Part shown: in pieces, positions 16,885 to 25,436 of the stretch
Numbering within the stretch: the first letter of the stretch is position 1
Layout of the letters: every line of letters begins with the position of its first letter
NCBI GenBank assembly: GCA_965215845.1
Contig: CBDCEL010000003.1
Coordinates: 1,116,001-1,180,000, forward strand
Reading direction: 5' to 3'
DNA from: Aurantibacter_A sp965215845
GTDB lineage: Bacteria; Bacteroidota; Bacteroidia; Flavobacteriales; Flavobacteriaceae
DNA length: 64,000 bases
Notes under the pieces: model-generated
What the model saw: only the letters and a program-made list of their open reading frames with translations
Told to the model about the DNA's origin: nothing
Databases searched by the model: none
Program-made: the position numbers and the translations under genes

Positions 16885-17901
16885 ATGAAAAAAGATGGTA
16901 GGTCCGTAGTCGTTTGGCTTCTTATAGGCTGTGTTCTCATTTTTCTAATGGTCGTGGTAGGGGGCGTTACCAGACTTACGCATTCCGGTTTGTCAATTTC
17001 GAACTACAAATTGATCAGCGGCACCATCCCGCCAATGAACGATGTGGAATGGGAAGAGGCCTTCGACCTGTACAAACAATATCCTGAATATCAAAAATTG
17101 AATACCAATTTTACCTTGGAGGATTTCAAGGGCATCTATTTTTGGGAGTGGCTGCATCGCGTATTGGGCAGACTGATAGGGGTGGTCTTCATTGTCCCTT
17201 TTGTTTATTTTTTGATTAAGAAAAAATTGACCCCACCTACCATTAAGAAATGTTTGGTACTATTGGGCTTGGGGGCATTTCAAGGTTTTTTGGGTTGGTA
17301 CATGGTCAAAAGTGGCCTGATCGATAGACCCGATGTAAGTCACTATCGTTTGGCAGCTCATTTGATGACGGCGTTTCTAACTTTCGCGTTCACCTTTTGG
17401 GTGGCACTTGATTTAATTTTTCCGAATAAAAAACAAATCCACAGGGGTATCCGAAATTTGATTGCGGTTAGTCTGGTCATTCTACTTTTACAAATTACCT
17501 GGGGGGCTTTTGTGGCTGGACTGGATGCAGGCTTCATACACAACCATTGGCCCATGATGAGCGAGGGAAAACTAATGCACGAGACCGTATGGATAGAGCA
17601 ACAACCCTTGTGGAAAAATTTTGTGGAAGGCAGAAGCGGTGTTCAGTTTGTTCATCGATACTTAGCATATATAGTGGCCGCGCTAATACTTTTGATAGGG
17701 TTTCGCTCAAGAAAAATTGACCTTACCGTACAACAAAAAAAGGGCGTCCGCCTTTTGGTGTATATAGTAATCATTCAGTTCTTATTGGGTGTATTGACCC
17801 TGATTTATGCGGTACCGCTTTGGTTAGGGGTGGCACATCAAGTTTTCGCTTTTTTCCTTTTAGGAGCGATGACCTTTGCGTTACATCGGTTTTCAAAATA
17901 G
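16885..17901 (+). CDS. ctaA: Heme A synthase (COX15/CtaA family)
   Basis: Converts heme O to heme A for aa3-type cytochrome oxidase. The 338-residue protein has eight predicted transmembrane helices. Conserved features: GGVTRLTHSGLSI after helix 1, FWEWLHRVLGRLIG with a heme-ligand His, HYRLAAHLM in the middle, FVHRYLAYI and GVAHQVFAF toward the end, giving the four conserved histidines. The W-rich SEGKLMHETVWIEQQPLW loop is of the proteobacterial/eukaryotic COX15 type. Other cytochrome oxidase genes are not in this window. Confidence 0.95.
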   Translation: MKKDGRSVVVWLLIGCVLIFLMVVVGGVTRLTHSGLSISNYKLISGTIPPMNDVEWEEAFDLYKQYPEYQKLNTNFTLEDFKGIYFWEWLHRVLGRLIGVVFIVPFVYFLIKKKLTPPTIKKCLVLLGLGAFQGFLGWYMVKSGLIDRPDVSHYRLAAHLMTAFLTFAFTFWVALDLIFPNKKQIHRGIRNLIAVSLVILLLQITWGAFVAGLDAGFIHNHWPMMSEGKLMHETVWIEQQPLWKNFVEGRSGVQFVHRYLAYIVAALILLIGFRSRKIDLTVQQKKGVRLLVYIVIIQFLLGVLTLIYAVPLWLGVAHQVFAFFLLGAMTFALHRFSK

Positions 17902-17990
17902 CAAAACCAGCACTATCGCTTTTGGAAGTAATTATTTAAGCAAAAAATTCAATTCATAATCGTACATTAGCCTTCACCGAAAGTTCACCG

Positions 17991-18482
17991 ATGATTTATA
18001 AAATCAGGATAATATTGGATGCCGAGGAAGATATCTTTCGAGATATCGAAATCGATGCGGTAGATTCACTCGAGGAATTGCACAATGCAATCACCCAGGC
18101 GTTTGGTTTTCTGGGCAACGAAATGGCCTCTTTTTATACCTGTGATGAAAACTGGAACCAAGATGAGGAAATCGCGCTTTTCGATATGAGCGAAAATGGT
18201 TCGGACGTACGCCTGATGAATGAGACTTTTCTGGAAGATCAGTTGACCCGGGAAAATCCCAAGCTAATCTATGTTTACGATTTTCTGAGTATGTGGACGT
18301 TCTTTGTGGAATTGGCCGATATCGTTGAAAAGGAAGATGGACGGGCCTATCCGAATCTACTTTTCAGTTTTGGTGAGGTTCCTGATTCCCCTCCGGAAAA
18401 AAGTTTTGAATCTGACCTCACTGATTTGGATGAACCTATGGGCAACTACGATGATCTTGATTTTGATGAAAATTGGAACTGA
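17991..18482 (+). CDS. Plasmid pRiA4b ORF-3 / IS1096 passenger (TnpR-like) family protein
   Basis: A 163-residue acidic protein with the pRiA4b ORF-3 fold signature: MIYKIRIILDAEEDIFRDIEI at the N-terminus, LEELHNAITQAFGF, FYTCDENWNQDEEIALFD and LIYVYDFLSMWTFFVEL. Despite the family name there is no transposase or insertion-sequence end near it, and such genes are usually chromosomal in flavobacteria. The C-terminal about 30 residues are strongly acidic. Molecular function is not established. Confidence 0.8.
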   Translation: MIYKIRIILDAEEDIFRDIEIDAVDSLEELHNAITQAFGFLGNEMASFYTCDENWNQDEEIALFDMSENGSDVRLMNETFLEDQLTRENPKLIYVYDFLSMWTFFVELADIVEKEDGRAYPNLLFSFGEVPDSPPEKSFESDLTDLDEPMGNYDDLDFDENWN

Positions 18483-18596
18483 ACTTAATATGCTATAGAC
18501 AGTTGCTGTTGGCAAGTGCTTGTGAAAAGACCGGTTTTCATATTCCAAAGTATTTTTACAATTAATGAATAGCTTAATAACGATATACCAATTTCA

Positions 18597-19655
18597 ATGT
18601 TAAACCTCTACCCTGCCCAAATTGAAAGCTTGTCCCTTCACCGGATCGGAAACAAGAATAAGAGTGAGAGTCTTTTCCTTTCCGATGAACCGTTTGGTTT
18701 GAACGATGAGATTTCGGCACTTTTGAAAGAGTATTTTTTAAAACCTTTCCGGGAGAAAGAAGAAAACTATTACTGCTTTTCCCACGAAGTTGACCTAGAG
18801 TTCAACGAAATCAACAAATTGGCCTCCGAAATTTTTGAGGATTCATCGATCGTCCATCAGAATTCGAAGAAAATTGCAAAACACCTCTATGATCAGGGCG
18901 ACCACCCACATATAAAGAATGGAGAGCTTTACGTCTGTCACCTTACCGATGTTATACTCGATAACGAAAAGACCGATGCCATAGGCATTTTCAAAAGCGA
19001 ACTAAAACAGGATTTTTTGCAATTCGATGAAAATGGGAGTAATCTTGTTTTGTTGATCGAACAGGGCATCAACATCAATAAATTGGACAAGGGATGCCTG
19101 ATTTTTAATAAGAACCCAGATGAAGGCTACAAAATACTATCGGTTGACAGCAACCGATATGACACCAAATATTGGGTTGGTAATTTCCTGGGGCTCGAGC
19201 CATTGACAGACGAAAACTTTCTGACGAAGAACTATCTGAAATTCTGTCAAAATTTTGCGAAAGACGTTGTTTTGCCGGCAGAGGACAAACAACAGGAAGT
19301 TTTGTTCATGAATCGTACCGTCAACCATTTTGCAAAAAATGATGCTTTTGAGGAAAGCAGCTTTTTGAACGAAGTAATCGATAATCCCGAATTGATTCCT
19401 GAATTCAAGCATTACAAAGTGGAAAAAGGACCAAAGTACAGTATAGAAGACGTATCAAATTTTGACATCGCCAACAAGATGGTATCCACGGCTCGCAAGA
19501 AAATCAAAAATGTCATTAGCCTTGATACCAATATTCAGATCAAGATGGATTTTGTCAATCCTGAATCCGCCGAAAAATTCGTCGAAAAAGGTTGGGACGA
19601 AGAGCGTCAGATGTACTACTACTTGGTTTATTTCAATAAGGAGAACAAAAGCTAA
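18597..19655 (+). CDS. Nucleoid-associated protein, 37-kDa NdpA/YejK family
   Basis: A 352-residue protein of the 37-kDa nucleoid-associated family (NA37/YejK). Features used: the N-terminal IESLSLHRIGNK followed by KSESLFLSDEPFGL, a central IKNGELYVCHLTDVIL and AIGIFKSELKQDF, then KGCLIFNK and the C-terminal domain with SRNYDTKYW-like SVDSNRYDTKYW. E. coli YejK binds nucleoid DNA and topoisomerase IV; the role here is inferred from family only. It faces the unknown gene at 19742 with a possible terminator between them. Confidence 0.85.
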   Translation: MLNLYPAQIESLSLHRIGNKNKSESLFLSDEPFGLNDEISALLKEYFLKPFREKEENYYCFSHEVDLEFNEINKLASEIFEDSSIVHQNSKKIAKHLYDQGDHPHIKNGELYVCHLTDVILDNEKTDAIGIFKSELKQDFLQFDENGSNLVLLIEQGININKLDKGCLIFNKNPDEGYKILSVDSNRYDTKYWVGNFLGLEPLTDENFLTKNYLKFCQNFAKDVVLPAEDKQQEVLFMNRTVNHFAKNDAFEESSFLNEVIDNPELIPEFKHYKVEKGPKYSIEDVSNFDIANKMVSTARKKIKNVISLDTNIQIKMDFVNPESAEKFVEKGWDEERQMYYYLVYFNKENKS

Positions 19656-19684
19656 GAAGGGGTAAATTTCAATCTCGAAATCCT

Positions 19685-19737
19685 AAATTCCATGGGAAGA
19701 CGGATCAGGTCCGGTGCTTGTGGTCTGGAATTTTTTT
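19685..19737 (+). terminator. Possible terminator after the nucleoid-associated gene
   Basis: AAATTCCA (19685-19692) can pair with TGGAATTT (19726-19733), followed by a run of T to 19737. The loop is long (33 nt), so this is weak. Confidence 0.35.
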
Positions 19738-19741
19738 GTTC

Positions 19742-20827
19742 CTATGGAATCTTTATCTTGTTCTCAATGATCTGCTTCATACTGACATCCTCATAATTGC
19801 GCTTGACAAAATCAAGGGCAAGCGTGAGTATTTCACCCATCGTCTTTGAAGTTTTGAATTTAGAGTCTTGTGTGAATTCATAGATTTCCATACTCAATGT
19901 GGCAATATTCTCTTCCAAAGAAATCTCATCTTCACGACAGATATCAACAAGTTCTTCGATTCTATCCTCTGAACTGATTATCCGTTTCGCCACGATCGAA
20001 CGTTCCTCGACCTTATATTGGTCAACAGAATATTTCTGTAACATATCACCGACCAGCTTGACCATGGTGTAGTTTTCTTTGAAAAACTGGGGACGGTATA
20101 CTTTCAACTTTCCCTCGAAACACTGCTGGTCAAAATCGATGGCCCGAATTTTATAGACCACATGATCAAAATCATGGGTCGGAACAATCACATAGTTGTA
20201 CGAGCGCATATCACCCAAAAGCCGAATCATGCAGCGCTCGTTGAATTTAACGAATTCCTTGGCCAATTGTGCCTTCTCCGATTTCGTACATTTAGGAAGC
20301 ATTTCCTTGATAAAAACATCACCCGGTATACCCGCGATATGCTCTTCGATGAGCGTATCTTTGTACACCAGAAAATTTAGGTTGTAAGGGGATAGCATAT
20401 GCTCCAATTCAAGGCCATAGACTCGTGAGGCATCGGTCTTTTTGACATATATATAGGTGAAATTATCGTTGAGGATATTTCTGACCTTGATACGAAAAGG
20501 TTTGGAATTTCCGAAGGTACAATAGTCGACCGCATCGATGTTCAGATACTTTATGATACTGTCGCTTCCATCGGAATGTAAAATCGAATACACCCTTTTC
20601 AGACTGTTATCGATTTCCTCCCTTTCGAAATCGGAATAGTACACCCTAATCCAAAGTGTATCTTCGTCATTGGCATCGTAGACTACCACAGAGCCGGAAA
20701 ACCGCAACAAATCCTCATAAAAAATCGGAATTTCGATTTTACGATTGTAATGATCCAAATATCGGTCTAACCGTGCATTGACAGGGTAGGCCGGTTTTTT
20801 CTTCGACATCAACTTCTCGTCGGACAT
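19742..20827 (-). CDS. Uncharacterised protein with kinase-like catalytic signatures
   Basis: A 361-residue cytoplasmic protein with no named family that I recognise; similar hypothetical proteins occur in flavobacteria. What can be seen suggests a kinase-like fold: a possible nucleotide-binding lysine in FTYIYVKK (129/130), a conserved-looking acidic region TLIEEHIAGIPGD (158-170), a catalytic-loop-like LLGDMRSYNYVIV where Asp206 and Asn211 have the D-x4-N spacing of HRDxxxxN, and an IDFDQQ metal-loop candidate (230-235). A C-terminal helical region (about 290-355) follows. The first about 100 residues have an independent alpha/beta look. It is transcribed away from the ABC exporter genes. 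Function is not assigned. Confidence 0.7.
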   Translation of the reverse strand: MSDEKLMSKKKPAYPVNARLDRYLDHYNRKIEIPIFYEDLLRFSGSVVVYDANDEDTLWIRVYYSDFEREEIDNSLKRVYSILHSDGSDSIIKYLNIDAVDYCTFGNSKPFRIKVRNILNDNFTYIYVKKTDASRVYGLELEHMLSPYNLNFLVYKDTLIEEHIAGIPGDVFIKEMLPKCTKSEKAQLAKEFVKFNERCMIRLLGDMRSYNYVIVPTHDFDHVVYKIRAIDFDQQCFEGKLKVYRPQFFKENYTMVKLVGDMLQKYSVDQYKVEERSIVAKRIISSEDRIEELVDICREDEISLEENIATLSMEIYEFTQDSKFKTSKTMGEILTLALDFVKRNYEDVSMKQIIENKIKIP

Positions 20828-20906
20828 ATAGTTATTTCTTGAGGAATTGTAACAAATTTAGGCTTTCTTCGTCAAGTATTAAGAACGACGTTAAGCCAAC
20901 TATATT

Positions 20907-21809
20907 TTGGAAAGAATTCTCACGGTTAACAACCTCACAAAGAAATTTGGCCACCTTACCGCTGTAAAAGACCTCTCCTTCAATATTGAAAAAGGAAATG
21001 TTTACGGTATTCTAGGGCCCAACGGAAGCGGAAAATCGACCACATTGGGCATTGTTCTAAACGTCGTCAACAGAACGAATGGCGACTTCATCTGGTTCGA
21101 CGGCAATACATCTACACATGATGCCCTTAAAAAAGTGGGGGCCATCATAGAACGACCTAACTTTTACCCCTATATGACCGCCTTGCAAAACTTAAAATTG
21201 GTCTGTAAGATCAAGGAAGTAAGCTCAGATAAGGTCGAGGAAAAATTGGAATTGGTCGGCCTATTGGATCGAAAGAACAGTAAGTTCAAAACTTATTCTT
21301 TGGGAATGAAACAACGGCTGGCCATTGCCTCTGCCCTTCTCAACGATCCCGAAATCCTGATCTTGGACGAACCCACCAACGGGCTCGATCCACAGGGTAT
21401 TCACCAAATTCGGGAAATCATTAAAAAAATTGCGGCCGAAGGAACGACCATTCTCTTGGCTTCGCACCTTCTGGATGAAGTCGAGAAAGTCTGCAGTCAT
21501 GTGGTCATTCTTAGAAAGGGGGAAAAGTTGTATTCTGGTCGGGTCGACGGAATGTTGGCGAGCCACGGGTTTTTTGAACTCAAAACAGGGGATAATCAGG
21601 TTTTGGCGGATTTTTTGAAGGAAAACCCAAGTTTTGGCGAAATAAAAATTGAGAACGGTCTATTAACGGCTTTCTTGAAAGAGGAAATGAATGCGGCAAC
21701 TTTGAACAAACTACTTTTTGAGAAAGGCATTGCACTCTCACACCTTGTTAAAAGAAAAGAGAGTCTCGAAGAGCAATTCTTGACTTTGACCCAAAATCAG
21801 GCTAATTAA
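20907..21809 (+). CDS. ABC transporter ATP-binding protein
   Basis: A 300-residue ATPase of the ABC-2 exporter type. Walker A GPNGSGKST (about 35-43), the signature YSLGMKQRLAIA, Walker B ILILDEPTNGLDP and the switch His in LLASHLLDEV are all intact. The C-terminal about 80 residues form the usual extra domain. The start is a TTG at 20907 giving MERILTVNNLTKKFG, which fits the family N-terminus; no ATG fits better. It lies 7 bp before its permease and heads a run of genes that continues into the type IX cargo genes. Confidence 0.93.
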   Translation: MERILTVNNLTKKFGHLTAVKDLSFNIEKGNVYGILGPNGSGKSTTLGIVLNVVNRTNGDFIWFDGNTSTHDALKKVGAIIERPNFYPYMTALQNLKLVCKIKEVSSDKVEEKLELVGLLDRKNSKFKTYSLGMKQRLAIASALLNDPEILILDEPTNGLDPQGIHQIREIIKKIAAEGTTILLASHLLDEVEKVCSHVVILRKGEKLYSGRVDGMLASHGFFELKTGDNQVLADFLKENPSFGEIKIENGLLTAFLKEEMNAATLNKLLFEKGIALSHLVKRKESLEEQFLTLTQNQAN

Positions 21810-21816
21810 AAAAGAT

Positions 21817-22650
21817 ATGCTCAGACTATTGGAAATAGAGTTCATCAAGTTATGGAATAACAGAATCAGTAAGATCTTGGTTATTTCCTATTTTGTCTTG
21901 CTGACGTCAATTGCACTGGTCGCGGCCATCAAATTTGATATCGGCCCCATAAAATTTCATTTGGCCGAACAGGGTATTTTCAATTTTCCGTATATCTGGC
22001 ATTTCAACACTTTTATTACGGCCTTCTTCAAACTTTTCTTGGCAATCGTAATAGTGTCGATGATGGCCAATGAATACAGTAACAAGACCATCAAGCAGAA
22101 TCTGATCGACGGGCTTTCGAAAAAAGAGTTCATTCTCTCGAAATTTTTGACCGTGATTTCATTTGCCGTGATATCAACGGTCTTCGTCTTTGTCGTTTCA
22201 ATGATTCTTGGCCTTATCTATTCCGATTTTGATGAACTTTCCATCATATTTTCCGATCTGGAATTTCTCTTGGCGTTTTTCGTCAAGCTGACAGGCTTCT
22301 TCTCTTTCTGCCTTTTCTTGGGCATCTTTGTAAAACGCTCGGCCTTTGCCCTTGGATTTCTAATTCTCTGGCAGATATTCGAAGGTTTTGTGAGGGGAAT
22401 GATCCGCTGGAAATTGTTTGACGAGACGACTACCGATGCGGTAATGGGCTTTTTTCCCCTAAATGCAATGTGGAACCTCATCGACGAACCTTTTACAAGA
22501 TTGGGCGCCGTTCAATCACTTGGTGATCAAATTGGTGAGGACTTCAGGTTCGACTATGCCGTACATTGGTACGAAATATTGATCGTACTCGCTTGGACGG
22601 TGGTTTTCATCTATCTGTCTTACACATTATTAAAAAAGCGGGATTTATAG
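21817..22650 (+). CDS. ABC-2 family transporter permease
   Basis: A 277-residue integral membrane protein with about six transmembrane helices, beginning LLEIEFIKLWNNRISKILVIS, and the cytoplasmic-loop motif MANEYSNKTIKQNLIDGLSK found in ABC-2 permeases of the bacitracin/copper NosY-like group. It pairs with the ATPase at 20907 to form a probable exporter; the substrate cannot be told. The next gene starts only 27 bp downstream, so the exporter may be cotranscribed with a type IX-secreted protein. Confidence 0.88.
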   Translation: MLRLLEIEFIKLWNNRISKILVISYFVLLTSIALVAAIKFDIGPIKFHLAEQGIFNFPYIWHFNTFITAFFKLFLAIVIVSMMANEYSNKTIKQNLIDGLSKKEFILSKFLTVISFAVISTVFVFVVSMILGLIYSDFDELSIIFSDLEFLLAFFVKLTGFFSFCLFLGIFVKRSAFALGFLILWQIFEGFVRGMIRWKLFDETTTDAVMGFFPLNAMWNLIDEPFTRLGAVQSLGDQIGEDFRFDYAVHWYEILIVLAWTVVFIYLSYTLLKKRDL

Positions 22651-22677
22651 TACCTTATGCGTTCGTAAGAATGCTAA

Positions 22678-25404
22678 ATGAAAAAGAATTGCTTCATTTT
22701 AATGTTGCTGGTGCTTGGTATGGCCTATGGTCAAGACGAGACCGCCAATTGGTATTTTGGCAGGGGTGCGGGCCTTAAATTCAACAATGACGGGAGCGTT
22801 ACCCCACTTACAGATGGCAAAATAAGTACCGAGGAAGGTTGCGCCAGTATTTCGGATCGATCGGGCAACTTGCTTTTCTACACTGACGGCATCACCGTAT
22901 ACAATAAGAATCATGAAGTGATGCTGAATGGTACGGGACTTTACGGAGACCCTTCGAGTACTCAGTCGGCAATCATCGTTCCAGCACCGGGAGACCCCAA
23001 CATTTTTTACATTTTCACGGTCGACACCTCCATACGGGAGGGCGACCCCGATAATGGCCTTGCCTATTCCATAGTCGATATTTCACAAAACGATGGGAAC
23101 GGCCAGGTAATGCAAAGAAACATCAACTTGCTGAGGTCTTGTTCAGAGAAAATTGCGGCCGTGGTCAAAGACTGTGTTGATAAATCGATTTGGGTCATTA
23201 CCTTGTCCACCGAGGACGGAACCCCTGGCCTTTCCGATACCTTCCATGCCTTTGAGGTCAACGAACAGGGGGTAAGCCAATCTTCGATCAGAAGTACTTT
23301 CGACGACGAATTCGGCGATCAACGAGGTTACCTTAAACTTTCTTCGGATGGAAAGAAAATGGCGAGTGCCAATGAATTTGATGGTTTGTTTCTCTATGAT
23401 TTCGATGCCGAGACCGGGGTTGTTTCCAATCCTGAAAAAATTATCATAGGGGCACCCAATAAAAATCCTTACAGTGTTGAATTTTCACCGAGCAATCAGT
23501 TTTTATATGTACATACACATTCAGATGCTCCGGCCATTGAGACTGGTCATAGCTCCAATTTGTTACAGTATGATTTGACAAATCCGCTTATCTCGAAGTC
23601 CGAAGTTATACTTGATCATAGTGGTGACTACAGAGGTTCATTACAACTAGGGGCAAACGGAAGAATATATCGAACCATTACCGAGACCTATCTCAAGGGA
23701 ACCCAGTATTTGGGAGTGATAAAGAATCCTGATAAAAAGGGTAAGGCGGCCAACTATGTACACAAGGCAATTTTTCTGGATGGTGGGATTGCAATGCAGG
23801 GATTGCCCCCTTTTATTCAGTCCTTCTTTGCAAAAAAAGGGCTTATTTTAAATGCAGATGGCACTACCAGCACCTCAGCTACTATTTGTGAAGGTACCGA
23901 ACTGGTCTTACAAGCAGACAATCTTCCGGGAGCAACATACGAATGGGAACATGATGGGGTACCCTTTAATAACCCCGGAAACCACATTCTTAAAATCGAT
24001 CAGATGGACCAACGGGATGTCGGACAATATCGCTTGGTAATAACACCGGCAGATGCCTCGAAGTGTTCAATATTGGGGGAAGCCCAAATTCAGGTGACTA
24101 GGCCGCCATTGGCCAATAATGCGACCTTGGTGCAATGCGATATTGACGTAGGGGGCGCTTCCGCCAGTTCGGATGGGTTCACTACCTTCAATCTTGGGCA
24201 GGCCCTTGACGAAATCAGTCCGAATTCCGTGAACACCGTTGAATTTTACGAATCCCTTACCGATCAAGCCAATGATCACCCCATTGCCAATATTGAACAA
24301 TATGTCAATAAAAATGCTTCACAACAAATGTTGTATGCCAAGGTGACCGATAGAAATGGCTGTAGCAATGAAGTAGAGCTTATGCTCGAAGTTGTACCCT
24401 CTTCTGCGGATCTTACTACCGGCGAATCTTTCTACGCTTGCAGCCTATCTTCTGATGCGACCATTTTAGAGGGTCTCTTTAATCTGGATGATATTCGTCG
24501 TCGGAACTATGAAGGTCTTGAAGTTGAATTTTATCATTCAAGAATAGATGCGTCCCTCGAAATCAATCCAATAGATGAAAGTGAGTATATCTCAGCTTCC
24601 ACGAACATCTTTGCCCGGATCGAGTCAATGAACCAGTGTCTCGGTGTCGAGGAATTTGATTTGGTGGTCAATGCGACCCCTGAAGCCAATATAGAATCCC
24701 AATTCACATTATGTACCAATAATCCGGATCTTCAAATAGAGGCCGAACCTGGTTTTGATTCATACGGTTGGTACAAATTGTCAGGCGGCGTGGAGGAGTT
24801 GGTCTCAAACGAACCCGCAATTGATATTTTGGAACCCGGGGAGTACCGTTTGGAAGTTGGGCTGCACTACCAAAATGGAGAAGAAATATGTACGGATAGC
24901 AAGTCTTTTTCGGTAATTCCATCGAATGCGGCGGTTATATCCGATATTGAGGTAAAGGACCTTCAAGAAAACAACCAGGTCACCATTCTGGTCATGGGCG
25001 ATGGCGATTACGAATATACCATAGGAGATCGAAACGGACCTTATCAAAACAGCCCTGTTCTGGAAGACGTTCTGCCTGGGCTTACCAATGTATATGTACG
25101 AGACAAAAACGGCTGTGGAATCACGGAGGAGGAGGTTTCGATAATTGGTTTCCCGAAATTCTTTACACCAAATGGTGATGGCATAAATGAATCTTGGAAT
25201 CTTATCGGTTTGTCGTCGGATAGGGAAATCGCCGTATCGATTTTTGATCGTTTCGGAAAGTTGCTTTATCGTATGAATTCGAAAGATAAGTTTGGCTGGA
25301 ACGGCACATTCAATGGCCAATCATTGCCGGCCTCTGACTATTGGTTCAAGATAAATTTGGAAGAGGGCCGCGTGTACAAGGGGCACTTTTCTTTGAAAAG
25401 GTAA
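22678..25404 (+). CDS. T9SS type B sorting domain (CHU_C) protein with N-terminal propeller-like region
   Basis: A 908-residue secreted protein. Signal peptide about 1-18 (ending MAYGQ). Residues 20 to about 385 begin NWYFGRGAGLKFN and contain repeated beta-strand units (SDRSGNLLFYTDG, LKLSSDGKKMASA, VEFSPSNQFLYVH) that suggest a beta-propeller. Then come Ig-like or SprB-like segments with TFNLGQALD and CSNEVELMLEV, a GDYEYTIGDRNGPYQ module and the type B domain FPKFFTPNGDGINESW, FDRFGKLLYRM, SDYWFKINL, ending SLKR. The C-terminal domain directs export by type IX secretion to the surface. First of four tandem CHU_C genes. Confidence 0.9.
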   Translation: MKKNCFILMLLVLGMAYGQDETANWYFGRGAGLKFNNDGSVTPLTDGKISTEEGCASISDRSGNLLFYTDGITVYNKNHEVMLNGTGLYGDPSSTQSAIIVPAPGDPNIFYIFTVDTSIREGDPDNGLAYSIVDISQNDGNGQVMQRNINLLRSCSEKIAAVVKDCVDKSIWVITLSTEDGTPGLSDTFHAFEVNEQGVSQSSIRSTFDDEFGDQRGYLKLSSDGKKMASANEFDGLFLYDFDAETGVVSNPEKIIIGAPNKNPYSVEFSPSNQFLYVHTHSDAPAIETGHSSNLLQYDLTNPLISKSEVILDHSGDYRGSLQLGANGRIYRTITETYLKGTQYLGVIKNPDKKGKAANYVHKAIFLDGGIAMQGLPPFIQSFFAKKGLILNADGTTSTSATICEGTELVLQADNLPGATYEWEHDGVPFNNPGNHILKIDQMDQRDVGQYRLVITPADASKCSILGEAQIQVTRPPLANNATLVQCDIDVGGASASSDGFTTFNLGQALDEISPNSVNTVEFYESLTDQANDHPIANIEQYVNKNASQQMLYAKVTDRNGCSNEVELMLEVVPSSADLTTGESFYACSLSSDATILEGLFNLDDIRRRNYEGLEVEFYHSRIDASLEINPIDESEYISASTNIFARIESMNQCLGVEEFDLVVNATPEANIESQFTLCTNNPDLQIEAEPGFDSYGWYKLSGGVEELVSNEPAIDILEPGEYRLEVGLHYQNGEEICTDSKSFSVIPSNAAVISDIEVKDLQENNQVTILVMGDGDYEYTIGDRNGPYQNSPVLEDVLPGLTNVYVRDKNGCGITEEEVSIIGFPKFFTPNGDGINESWNLIGLSSDREIAVSIFDRFGKLLYRMNSKDKFGWNGTFNGQSLPASDYWFKINLEEGRVYKGHFSLKR

Positions 25405-25436
25405 TAAAATGCTTGTCAGACATACGCAAAACCGCT

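Noticed and set aside
17991..18482. Insertion-sequence gene suggested by the IS1096/pRiA4b family name
   Set aside because: No transposase, terminal repeats or target duplication nearby; the family is usually chromosomal in flavobacteria.
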